A DNA stretch of 64,000 nt, from assembly GCA_025057975.1 (NCBI GenBank), contig JANWUV010000001.1, positions 62,001 to 126,000 of the forward strand, given 5' to 3'. This stretch comes from Chloracidobacterium sp. (GTDB taxonomy: Bacteria; Acidobacteriota; Blastocatellia; Chloracidobacteriales; Chloracidobacteriaceae). Position 1 is the stretch's first letter; every line of letters begins with the position of its first letter. The notes under the pieces were generated by a model. The model did no database searches. It saw nothing but the letters and a program-made list of their open reading frames with translations, and was not told the origin of the DNA. Positions 19,189 through 26,682 of this stretch are shown here, one piece after another. The translations under genes were made by a program, and so were the position numbers.

Positions 19189-19917
19189 ATGTTTGAGGTC
19201 ATTCCGGCGATTGATCTCCGGCAGGGTAAGTGCGTCCGGCTGCAGCAGGGCGACAAAGACAGCGCCACGGTCTACGCCGCTGACCCGCTTGCCGTCGCCC
19301 AACGGTGGCGCGACGAAGGCGCTCGGCGGCTGCATGTTGTCAACCTCGACGGCGCGTTTGACGACGACGACACGGATAATCTTCAGGCAACAGCGCGCAT
19401 CGTCCGTGGCGTAGATATTCCCATCCAGTTTGGCGGCGGCATTCGTAGTTTTGCGACGGCTGCACGGCTGTTTGAGCTGGGCGTCCACCGCATCGTCCTG
19501 GGTACCGTCGCCGTCGAACAACCAGCGCTGGTCGCCGAACTCATTACGCGCTTCGGCGCGGAAGCCATCGTGGTCGGCGTTGACGCTAAGCAGGGACGAG
19601 TGGCTACCCACGGCTGGCAAGTCGCCGGCGAGTGTACGCCGCTAGAGCTCGCGCAACGGGTGCAGGCGCTAGGCGTGACGCGCATCGTCTATACCGACAT
19701 CACCCGCGACGGCATGCTCGTTGGGGGCAATGTAGCTGCAACAGCGGAACTGGCGCGGGCGACCGGGCTACGTGTCATCGCGTCGGGCGGCGTCGCCACA
19801 CTTGCCGACCTTCAGGCATTGGCCGCCACAGGCGTCGTTGAAGGGTGTATTGTCGGTAAGGCGCTCTATGAAGGGCGCTTTTCGCTCCGCGCCGCCTTGC
19901 AGAGGCTTTTTGGCTAG
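19189..19917 (+). CDS. hisA: Phosphoribosylformimino-5-aminoimidazole carboxamide ribotide isomerase HisA
   Basis: A 242-residue TIM-barrel isomerase of histidine synthesis. It starts EVIPAIDLRQGKCVRL with the catalytic Asp in strand 1, has GGGIRS in the first phosphate-binding half, GVDAKQGRVATHGW, then YTDITRDGML with the second catalytic Asp, and ASGGVATLADL in the second phosphate site. The other his genes are absent, so it is scattered rather than in a his operon. It begins 9 bases after the E1 gene and is probably cotranscribed. Confidence 0.95.
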   Translation: MFEVIPAIDLRQGKCVRLQQGDKDSATVYAADPLAVAQRWRDEGARRLHVVNLDGAFDDDDTDNLQATARIVRGVDIPIQFGGGIRSFATAARLFELGVHRIVLGTVAVEQPALVAELITRFGAEAIVVGVDAKQGRVATHGWQVAGECTPLELAQRVQALGVTRIVYTDITRDGMLVGGNVAATAELARATGLRVIASGGVATLADLQALAATGVVEGCIVGKALYEGRFSLRAALQRLFG

Positions 19918-19927
19918 GTTTTAGAAA

Positions 19928-19945
19928 AATAAAAACGTTTTTATT
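19928..19945. promoter_or_regulatory. Perfect 18-bp palindrome overlapping a -35 element
   Basis: AATAAAAACGTTTTTATT reads the same on both strands and runs into TTGACA (19944-19949). It lies 38 bases before the start of the SufR-like gene, the position expected of an autoregulatory operator. Binding by that protein is inferred. Confidence 0.5.
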
Positions 19946-19972
19946 GACAAAAATCCCCACGGCGTGCATGCT
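19944..19972 (+). promoter_or_regulatory. Candidate promoter of the SufR-like/Mrp pair
   Basis: A consensus -35 TTGACA at 19944-19949 and a weak -10 CATGCT at 19967-19972, spacing 17. The start codon at 19983 is about ten bases further, so the leader would be very short. Confidence 0.45.
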
Positions 19973-19982
19973 TTGGCAGGGT

Positions 19983-20648
19983 ATGACGACCTTTGCGGCA
20001 CTACTCAAGGAACATCGCCACGACATCGTACGCCTCCTCAAGCAACACGGTGAAATGACGAGCGAGGCGCTGGCGGCGGCGCTTGGACTGACCCGCGTCA
20101 GCACGCGGCGTCATTTGGAAATCCTTGAGCGACAAGGTTACGTAACCTACCGCACGGTGGCGCGGGGACGCGGTCGTCCGAGTTACCACTACTCGTTGAC
20201 GGCGCGGGCGGCGGAACTGTTTCCGCGCAGCTATGACACGCTGGCCTGTGAACTCCTGCAAATGACCCGCGAGTGCTTTGGGGAGGAAGGCGTTCTACGA
20301 GTGATTAGCGCACGGGCGGCGCAAGTGCTGCGGCACTTGGCGCCGCACCTCACGCCGCTCGATTTTCCAGCGCGTGTGGCAAAACTCGCAGAGTTCCTCA
20401 TCGAGCGTGGCTATCTTGCTGAGTATGAAGCTCTCCCCGACGGCTCGTTCCGACTCATCGAGCGCAACTGCCCTACGATCAATGTCGCCAAGGCGTTTTC
20501 CGAGTTGTGCGCGCAGGAAAGGCAACTTTACGAGAACCTGCTGGGCGGCAAAGTCGTTCGTGAGCAATGGATGGCCAACGGCGACAGCGCATGCGGCTAC
20601 CGAATCTTTCCACCGTCCGCAGCCGCTTCTTCGGGGGAGGCATCGTGA
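19983..20648 (+). CDS. SufR-like winged-helix regulator with cysteine cluster
   Basis: A 221-residue transcription factor. An N-terminal winged helix (about 10-75) contains MTSEALAAALGLTRVSTRRHLEIL and the wing RGRGRPSYHY. The C-terminal half has the CX12C pair of SufR proteins (C163 and C176) and a further C204 in SACGYRI, suited to holding an Fe-S cluster. SufR controls Fe-S assembly genes. The stop (TGA 20646-20648) overlaps the start of the Mrp-type gene, itself linked to Fe-S metabolism. ATG 19983 is preferred over a TTG at 19944, which lies inside the -35 element. Confidence 0.82.
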   Translation: MTTFAALLKEHRHDIVRLLKQHGEMTSEALAAALGLTRVSTRRHLEILERQGYVTYRTVARGRGRPSYHYSLTARAAELFPRSYDTLACELLQMTRECFGEEGVLRVISARAAQVLRHLAPHLTPLDFPARVAKLAEFLIERGYLAEYEALPDGSFRLIERNCPTINVAKAFSELCAQERQLYENLLGGKVVREQWMANGDSACGYRIFPPSAAASSGEAS

Positions 20649-21727
20649 TGCGCATTCTGGAACAGCAAGTACTGGACGCTCTCCGCGCCGTTGAGGACCC
20701 GGACCTCCACCGGGATGTCGTCTCACTCGGCATGATTCGAGATGTCGAGATTCGGGACGGCAACGTAGCTTTTCGCTTCGTGCTGACGACGCCGGCGTGT
20801 CCGGTCAAGGAGCAACTCGAACATCAGGCGCGGGCGGTCGTCGCAGCGATTCCCGGCGTCAAGCAGGTGACGGTCAAGATGGAAGCGCAAGTACCGCAGG
20901 GACGCGGCGTCCCCGAAAAAGCCGGTATTCCCGGCGTCAAAAACATCATCGCCGTCAGCTCTGGTAAAGGCGGCGTTGGTAAGTCCACGGTCGCCGTTAA
21001 TTTGGCGGTCGCCCTTGCACAAACTGGTGCGCGCGTCGGGCTGCTGGACACGGATGTATATGGCCCGAATGTGCCCATCATGATGGGCGTTGTGGAAGAG
21101 CCGCGCGTCCGGGGCAACAAAATCATCCCGCGCGAAGCGCACGGCGTGAAGTTTATGTCTATCGGCCTGATTAACCGGGGCGACAAGCCAGTGATTATGC
21201 GTGGGCCGATGTTGCACGGCGTCGTTCAGCAGTTCCTGCGGGATGTTGAGTGGGGTGAACTGGATTACCTCATCGTGGATATGCCGCCGGGTACGGGTGA
21301 CGTACAACTGTCGCTGGCGCAGCTTGTGCCAGTCTCTGGCGCGGTGCTGGTGACAACGCCGCAGGAAGTGGCGCTCGCCGACGTACGCAAGGCGTTCAAC
21401 ATGTTCAAGCAGGTCGGCGTCCCGATCTTCGGGATTGTTGAAAATATGAGTTACTTCTCACATCCAAACATCCCTGAACCGATTTACATTTTCGGCAAGG
21501 GCGGGGGCGCAAACATGGCCGAACAGTTCGGAACAGTTTTTCTCGGAGAGATTCCCTTGAGCATTGAAATCCGGGAAGGCGGCGACAACGGCGTGCCGGT
21601 CGTCGTCGGACACCCCCAGAGCACGCAAGCCAAAGCCTTTCAGTCCATCGCCGAACGACTCGCCGCCCAAGTATCCGTGGCGGCGATGGCGGCCCCGGAA
21701 CTTCCTGAACTGAACATTGGAGGGTAA
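20648..21727 (+). CDS. Mrp/NBP35-type P-loop ATPase with N-terminal MIP18 domain
   Basis: A 359-residue protein: an N-terminal MIP18-like (DUF59) domain (about 1-85) with TTPACPVKEQ, then a deviant Walker A SSGKGGVGKS (104-113), LLDTDVYGPN (132-141) and DMPPGTGDVQ (211-220). Mrp/ApbC proteins carry Fe-S clusters. The CxxC that many members use to bridge a cluster is replaced here by NMSYFSHPNIPEPIY (about 266-280), without cysteine, as I recall for cyanobacterial-type members. The ATG overlaps the upstream stop by one base after GGGGGAGG, so translation is coupled to the SufR-like gene; GTG 20645 is an alternative start. Confidence 0.9.
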   Translation: MRILEQQVLDALRAVEDPDLHRDVVSLGMIRDVEIRDGNVAFRFVLTTPACPVKEQLEHQARAVVAAIPGVKQVTVKMEAQVPQGRGVPEKAGIPGVKNIIAVSSGKGGVGKSTVAVNLAVALAQTGARVGLLDTDVYGPNVPIMMGVVEEPRVRGNKIIPREAHGVKFMSIGLINRGDKPVIMRGPMLHGVVQQFLRDVEWGELDYLIVDMPPGTGDVQLSLAQLVPVSGAVLVTTPQEVALADVRKAFNMFKQVGVPIFGIVENMSYFSHPNIPEPIYIFGKGGGANMAEQFGTVFLGEIPLSIEIREGGDNGVPVVVGHPQSTQAKAFQSIAERLAAQVSVAAMAAPELPELNIGG

Positions 21728-21731
21728 AACA

Positions 21732-21965
21732 GTGGAAGTGAAAACCATGGGACAGGTTGTTATTTGCGAAGAAAACCGTTTTTCCACCTTTGTCAAGAGT
21801 AAAAAGTCCGAAGGCTACCGAGACTTGGAACGCTGGCAACGGTGGTTCGCCGAACGGGGGATTCCATCCGTCATCGCCAGTACGCCAAGCGGCTACGCTC
21901 TCTACCGGAATGGGTTGATTCAGGTGGACATCCACGACGACAGACCGGCGCGAGCCGCCGCTTGA
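21732..21965 (+). CDS. Small conserved-looking protein, function unknown
   Basis: A 77-residue soluble protein, rich in charged residues, with VVICEENRFSTFVKSKK and DLERWQRWFAERGIPSV; the second half could form a helix plus strand unit. I do not recognise the family. GTG 21732 is favoured because GGAGGG sits 7 bases upstream, across the stop of the Mrp-type gene. With a 4-base gap it is almost certainly the third gene of the SufR-like/Mrp operon, which ends at the large palindrome downstream. Confidence 0.65.
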   Translation: MEVKTMGQVVICEENRFSTFVKSKKSEGYRDLERWQRWFAERGIPSVIASTPSGYALYRNGLIQVDIHDDRPARAAA

Positions 21966-22012
21966 GACACAGCGTCAGGGGAGCAACACACAAGTTCCTC
22001 TGAGAGGGGGAA

Positions 22013-22044
22013 GAAGCCTCCCTCCCAATTGGGAGGGAGGCTTC
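22013..22044. terminator. Perfect 32-base palindrome, terminator-like
   Basis: Arms of 14 bases (GAAGCCTCCCTCCC / GGGAGGGAGGCTTC) flank a central AATT, so the whole 32 bases are self-complementary. It lies 48 bases after the operon end. It should form a very stable hairpin, though the following bases (CGATTC) give no U run. Confidence 0.5.
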
Positions 22045-22228
22045 CGATTCACAGCGCGTTGTGATCGAGGCGGGTTGACGGATTTCGTCTCGTGGAGGGA
22101 AACGAAATTACCTAGGTCGCTTAAGCGCCCAAGCCCTGCCGTCACAGGGCATGTGAACTAACCAAGTTATACACCCGTCGGTCCCCGCTGGCAACAGGTT
22201 TTCACCTTTTTGCGCCGGTCGCTTCTGT

Positions 22229-22987
22229 ATGCCGCGTCCCCTAATCTTCGGACACCGAGGCGCGGCAGGAACGGCGCCGGAAAACACCCACGCGGCCTTT
22301 AGGCACGCTTTCGCTGTCGGAGCCGACGGCGTCGAACTGGATGTGCGGTGTTGCGCGTCGGGCGAGTTGGTGGTCATCCACGACGCTACTATTCATCGCA
22401 CCTCCAACGGCGCAGGCTACGTTGGTCAGCTTTCGCTCAAGGCTTTGCGTACGTTTGACTTTGGCGGATGGCACAGTTCGCAGTTCAGCGGCGAACCTAT
22501 CCCGACGCTGGAGGAAGTATTCGCACAGCTTCCGGCGGATAGACTCGTCAACGTCGAAATCAAAAACGACGGCTTCCACAGCCATGGCGAAGAAGCGGCG
22601 GTGGTGCAGCTTGTCGCCCGCTTCGGCCTACGCGAGCGCTGTTTGATTTCCTCGTTTAACCCACTTGTGCTGTGGCGGCTTCAGCAAGCCGACTCCCGCA
22701 TTGCGCTGGCCTACCTTTACCGGCCAGAGTCGCCTTGGTACTTGCGCCGCCTACCCATCACTCGCCTGCTGCAACTCAAAGCCATCCATCCTCATCACAC
22801 GCTGGTGACAGCAGCGAAGGTCGCCGCCGCCCATCGGCGCGGGTTGCAAGTCAATACTTGGACGGTCAACGAAGCAAGCGACTTTGAGCGAGTTCTCGCG
22901 TGTGGCGTAGACGGGATCATGACAGATTACCCAGAACGTCTCCTTGCCTGGTTGGACGCATGGCCGTATCGGGTCACGGCAACGTGA
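22229..22987 (+). CDS. Glycerophosphodiester phosphodiesterase
   Basis: A 252-residue TIM-barrel enzyme. It begins with FGHRGAAGTAPENTHAAF (the HR and E metal ligands), then GVELDVR and VIHDATIHRTSNGAG with the catalytic His and Asp, later NVEIKND. It releases glycerol 3-phosphate from glycerophosphodiesters during phospholipid turnover. No signal peptide is seen, so it is probably cytoplasmic. Its last 14 bases overlap the end of the convergent htrA-like gene. Confidence 0.92.
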   Translation: MPRPLIFGHRGAAGTAPENTHAAFRHAFAVGADGVELDVRCCASGELVVIHDATIHRTSNGAGYVGQLSLKALRTFDFGGWHSSQFSGEPIPTLEEVFAQLPADRLVNVEIKNDGFHSHGEEAAVVQLVARFGLRERCLISSFNPLVLWRLQQADSRIALAYLYRPESPWYLRRLPITRLLQLKAIHPHHTLVTAAKVAAAHRRGLQVNTWTVNEASDFERVLACGVDGIMTDYPERLLAWLDAWPYRVTAT

Positions 22988-24434
22988 ACGAAAAGAAGTT
23001 GGTGACGGCGCGACGTTCGCCTTGCGGCGTGCGTCCTAACGGACGGCTTACGGCTAGCACCAAGTCGTCGCCGGGACGCAAATCCGCCAACGCCGTGAGA
23101 AAATCCTCCGCTGTACGGACAGGACGGCGGTTGACAGCTGTGATGAGCATGCCCTCTTGCAAACCGCTCTCGGCCGCAAGGCTGACCGGGCTGACTTCTG
23201 TAATGAGCGCCCCGGCTTGCCCGCTGTAGAGGTCCTTTACGCCGAACTGCATCAGCTTCAGCGGCGAAGCGTCGGCGACATTCAAACCCAGTCGGCGGAG
23301 CATGGTTTCCGGTTCGTCGGGCGGTGCGTCGCTAGACGGGCCGCCGCGCCGCTCAAAGCGCGGGCGTGTTGTCCGCACTGGCGGCGAGAGGCGTTCTTCG
23401 GTGCGCAGGGTCACGACAGCTGGTTTCCCGTTGCGGAAGTAGCGCACTTCAACAGTAGTGTCGCCGGGCGTCGCCGCCAGCTCGCGGATCAGGTCGCGAT
23501 CACTGCCGATCCGCCGACCGGCGTATTCGACCACGACATCGCCGCTGCGCAAGCCAGCGGTATAAGCTGCCCCGCCTTCCTCAACGTGCTGAATGAGCGC
23601 GCCTTGGTCATCCGGCAGACCATAAACCCGTGCATACTGTGGCGTCACGCGATCAATGTAGACGCCCAGCAGACTGCGCGAGACCTGGCCGCGTTCGATA
23701 AGTTGCCGGGTCACGTCGCGGACGGTGGACGAAGGCAAAGCGAATCCGATGCCGCTGTAGCCACCGTCCCGTGAGGCGATTTGCGTATTGACGCCGATGA
23801 CCTCACCAGCCAAGTTGAGCAGCGGGCCGCCGGAATTCCCAAAGTTGATGGCGGCGTCGGTTTGCAGAAACTGCTGCAGCGTGTTGCGCCGGTCGGTCAC
23901 GCGATCCTTGGCGCTAATGATGCCAGTCGTCACGGTTTGATCCAATCCGAACGGACTCCCAATCGCCACTACCCATTCCCCAACCCGTAGGGCGTCGGAG
24001 TCGCCGAAGGTAAGCGGCTGAATATCGGCGCGTCCAATGAGCTTGAGCACCGCCAGATCGGTTTCAGGGTCGCCGGCGACAAACCGCGCTGGAAGTTGCC
24101 TGCCGTCCGCTAACCGAACCGTTAGTCGGGCGGCGTTCTGGACGACATGCAGATTGGTGACAATATGCCCCTCGCGGTCAATGATAAACCCAGAACCGGT
24201 TGCGCCGCCCAGGCCGCGCGCCAAGCTCGGACCCGCCGCACGAATGTTGACGACTGCTGGGCGAGCCATCTGCGCCACCCGACTGAAAGCCAAGCTTAGC
24301 GCATCAGCGGTTGGTGCAGGCGCAGCTTGAGAAACCGTCCGCCCGTGCCGTCCCACCAGGACGCCCGCGCCAAGGGCGCACATCAGCGCCAAACCAAGCA
24401 TGGCCGGTCGGAGATACCGTGGTTTGGCCGTCAT
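22974..24434 (-). CDS. HtrA/DegP-type serine protease with two PDZ domains
   Basis: A 486-residue periplasmic protease. An N-terminal signal or anchor segment (about residues 10-30) precedes a trypsin-like domain with all three catalytic residues: His in IVTNLHVVQNA, Asp in ETDLAVLKL and Ser in NFGNSGGPLLN. Two PDZ domains follow (about 270-365 and 390-480), the DegP layout. It degrades or refolds damaged envelope proteins. ATG 24434 has AAGGAGGT upstream. Compare the inactive relative at 38432-39880. Confidence 0.92.
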   Translation of the reverse strand: MTAKPRYLRPAMLGLALMCALGAGVLVGRHGRTVSQAAPAPTADALSLAFSRVAQMARPAVVNIRAAGPSLARGLGGATGSGFIIDREGHIVTNLHVVQNAARLTVRLADGRQLPARFVAGDPETDLAVLKLIGRADIQPLTFGDSDALRVGEWVVAIGSPFGLDQTVTTGIISAKDRVTDRRNTLQQFLQTDAAINFGNSGGPLLNLAGEVIGVNTQIASRDGGYSGIGFALPSSTVRDVTRQLIERGQVSRSLLGVYIDRVTPQYARVYGLPDDQGALIQHVEEGGAAYTAGLRSGDVVVEYAGRRIGSDRDLIRELAATPGDTTVEVRYFRNGKPAVVTLRTEERLSPPVRTTRPRFERRGGPSSDAPPDEPETMLRRLGLNVADASPLKLMQFGVKDLYSGQAGALITEVSPVSLAAESGLQEGMLITAVNRRPVRTAEDFLTALADLRPGDDLVLAVSRPLGRTPQGERRAVTNFFSFTLP

Positions 24435-24584
24435 CGCCGGACCTCCTTCAAACGCCGCACCCGGAGCCGCCGTTTCTTACCCGCTCAGCATGACGGCCGA
24501 CGGGTGACTGAAAGCCCACAACTCTAGGAACCCTCCGAGAACGCCCCTAGCTGCACCAACGACAGACGAGCCACCATTTGGCGG

Positions 24585-25853
24585 TCACATCACTGCCGGG
24601 TCAAAGAGATCATCGCCGGTGGTCTCGTGGTAAGCGGCTTCGCCATGCGCGTGTCGGTCAATACCTTCGCGCTCTTGGGTTGGAGAAAGCCGCAGCGGGA
24701 TCACCAACCCCACAAGCTTTAGCAGAACGAACGTCATCACGAGCGTGTAAGCCAACGTCGCTGCGACGGCCATTGCCTGCGTGAGCAAGAGTTTTGGATT
24801 GCCGGCAAGCAAGCCGTTTGCGCCCGCTTCATTGAGCGACTGTTGGGCGAACACGCCGGTCAGCAGTGCGCCGCACATACCGCCGACGCCGTGACAGGCG
24901 AAGACATCTAGTGTGTCATCCAAGCTCAAGCGGCTGCGCCACTGAATCGCAGCATAGCACGCGGCTGCGGTTAGTCCGCCAATCGCCATAGCGGCTAGCG
25001 GTGAGACAAAACCGGCCGCCGGCGTCACACCAACCAACCCCACCACCACCGCCGTTGCCGCGCCTACGGCAGTGGCCTTGCCAGTGCGAAATGTCTCAAT
25101 CCCCAACCACACTAAAACCGCCGCCGCCGCGCCAGCGTGGGTGGTGACAAGAGCAAGACCGGCTAGACCACCCGCCGTCAACGCCGAACCGGCATTGAAC
25201 CCAAACCATCCGAACCACAGCAGCCCGGCACCCAAAAGCACGAACGGTACATTGTGCGGGCGCAGCGGTGCCCGCTTGACATCAGTGCGCGCCCCAACTA
25301 GTGCGGCGGCGACCAAGGCCGCCGCGCCAGCTGTGATGTGCACGACCGTACCGCCAGCGAAGTCAAGCGCCCCGGCTGACCGAATCCACCCGCCAAGGCC
25401 CCAGACCCAGTGGGCAACTGGGGCATAGACGCCGATACACCATACCGCCACAAACAGCAGGTAGGCCCGAAAGTCCATGCGCCCGACGACGGCACCAGCA
25501 ATAAGCGCCGGCGTGATGGCGGCGAACATCCCCTGAAACGCCGCAAAAGCCAAATGCGGTACCGTTCCGGCGTAGTCCGTCTGGGGTGCGCCGCCGACGC
25601 CCTGAAAGCCGGCCCAGGCCGTGCCGCCGAGGATTGCTCCGCCGGGCGAGAACGCCAGCGAGTAGCCGATTAAAACCCACATCAGCGTCGCCACGCAGAG
25701 CGCGCCAAAGGTCATCATTAGGGTGTTGAGCACATGCCGCCGGCTGACCAATCCGCCGTAAAAAAACGCCAGTCCCGGCGTCATCAGGAAAACCAAGGCG
25801 GCGGAGACCAGAAGCCAAGCAGTATCGCCGGACGAAACACCAGTGTCGTTCAT
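24585..25853 (-). CDS. amtB: Ammonium transporter AmtB
   Basis: A 422-residue channel-type ammonium transporter with about eleven membrane segments. The family signature is visible in ALDFAGGTVVHITAGAAAL, whose His is the first of the pore twin histidines, and the second lies in DVFACHGVGGMCGALLTG. The C-terminal tail (LSPTQEREGIDRHAHGEA) is the part that PII proteins contact in relatives. Its start overlaps the PII stop by four bases, the usual glnK-amtB coupling. No signal peptide is evident. Confidence 0.95.
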   Translation of the reverse strand: MNDTGVSSGDTAWLLVSAALVFLMTPGLAFFYGGLVSRRHVLNTLMMTFGALCVATLMWVLIGYSLAFSPGGAILGGTAWAGFQGVGGAPQTDYAGTVPHLAFAAFQGMFAAITPALIAGAVVGRMDFRAYLLFVAVWCIGVYAPVAHWVWGLGGWIRSAGALDFAGGTVVHITAGAAALVAAALVGARTDVKRAPLRPHNVPFVLLGAGLLWFGWFGFNAGSALTAGGLAGLALVTTHAGAAAAVLVWLGIETFRTGKATAVGAATAVVVGLVGVTPAAGFVSPLAAMAIGGLTAAACYAAIQWRSRLSLDDTLDVFACHGVGGMCGALLTGVFAQQSLNEAGANGLLAGNPKLLLTQAMAVAATLAYTLVMTFVLLKLVGLVIPLRLSPTQEREGIDRHAHGEAAYHETTGDDLFDPAVM

Positions 25854-26275
25854 ACGGGCTTGTTACCAACGTCGGTGGGGGTTGTCGCCGATGCTTCTTG
25901 CAATGCGCGTGCCTGTACCTCATCGGCCGTCAGCGGCGTCAAAGCAGCTTCATTTTCCTCACCGGTGCGGATGCGAATGACACGCTCCAGCGGCTGGACG
26001 AAAATCTTCCCATCCCCGACTGCGCCCGTCCTGGCTGCCGTCAGGATGGCGGTGATAGCCGGTTCCACAAACGGCTCAGAAACCGCCATGCGCACTTCCA
26101 CCTTCTCGGTAAACTCAACCACAATCCGTTGGCCGCGGACGTACTCAATAATCTCCGGCTCACCGCCGTGTCCGCGCACACCGCTGACGGAAAGACCCGT
26201 CACGCCGACGCGAAAAAGCGCATTTTTGACCTCAGCCAGCCGTTCCGGCCGGATGATCGCCGTGATGAGCTTCAT
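25850..26275 (-). CDS. PII family nitrogen regulatory protein with altered T-loop
   Basis: A 141-residue PII protein, longer than the usual 112 by a polar C-terminal tail. The core is clear: MKLITAIIRPERL, GVTGLSVSGVRG, ARTGAVGDGKIFV and RVIRIRTGE. Aligned without gaps to E. coli GlnB, the T-loop differs: Tyr51 is Ile, residue 49 is Gln, Gln39 is Glu, Lys40 is Pro and Gly41 is Glu. So the uridylylation site and part of the 2-oxoglutarate site are missing. Coupling to amtB points to ammonium-channel control. The start lies within the end of the upstream small gene (44-base overlap). Confidence 0.9.
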   Translation of the reverse strand: MKLITAIIRPERLAEVKNALFRVGVTGLSVSGVRGHGGEPEIIEYVRGQRIVVEFTEKVEVRMAVSEPFVEPAITAILTAARTGAVGDGKIFVQPLERVIRIRTGEENEAALTPLTADEVQARALQEASATTPTDVGNKPV

Positions 26276-26612
26276 ACCGTTCTTCGCTTTCTTGCCGTCT
26301 CACCCACTCCGCCGGCGTGTCTACTTCGACCGGCGGCGCGGCTGACGCTTCTGGTTGAGCGCCGCCGTTGAGGACGGCGCGGCGTGCAGGATACACCTCT
26401 TCGGCCAAATAACGGGCGTACGCCTCAAATTCGTCGAAGTCCCCGCCTTGGGCTACGATATACACGTCGTCGCCGACGACTTCAAACAGATAACTTTCAC
26501 CACACGAGGCAATGTAGCGATACTCCACCCGATCGTCATCTGTTTGCGTGATATACCGTGAGCCAAGGATCATGTTAAGTTTGCCGAGATACGTAGGCTC
26601 CAGTTTAACCAT
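26232..26612 (-). CDS. Unknown small acidic protein overlapping PII
   Basis: A 126-residue soluble protein, acidic, with a mixed N-terminal domain (about 1-85; RVEYRYIASCGESYLFEVVGD) and a disordered Pro/Ala/Glu tail. I do not recognise it. Its last 44 bases overlap the start of PII in another frame, so it is probably the first gene of the PII-amtB transcript. The large ATPase ends 70 bases upstream on the same strand. A role in nitrogen control is only suggested by position. Confidence 0.7.
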   Translation of the reverse strand: MVKLEPTYLGKLNMILGSRYITQTDDDRVEYRYIASCGESYLFEVVGDDVYIVAQGGDFDEFEAYARYLAEEVYPARRAVLNGGAQPEASAAPPVEVDTPAEWVRRQESEERYEAHHGDHPAGTAG

Positions 26613-26682
26613 AGCTACTGCGCTTCGGTGAGGTTCGGCCTCAATGCAAGGAGTGACGCCAACAGCGCATTATAACGGCGCA

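Noticed and set aside
23157-23774. A 205-residue frame opposite the HtrA gene
   Set aside because: Antisense to an unmistakable protease with catalytic triad.
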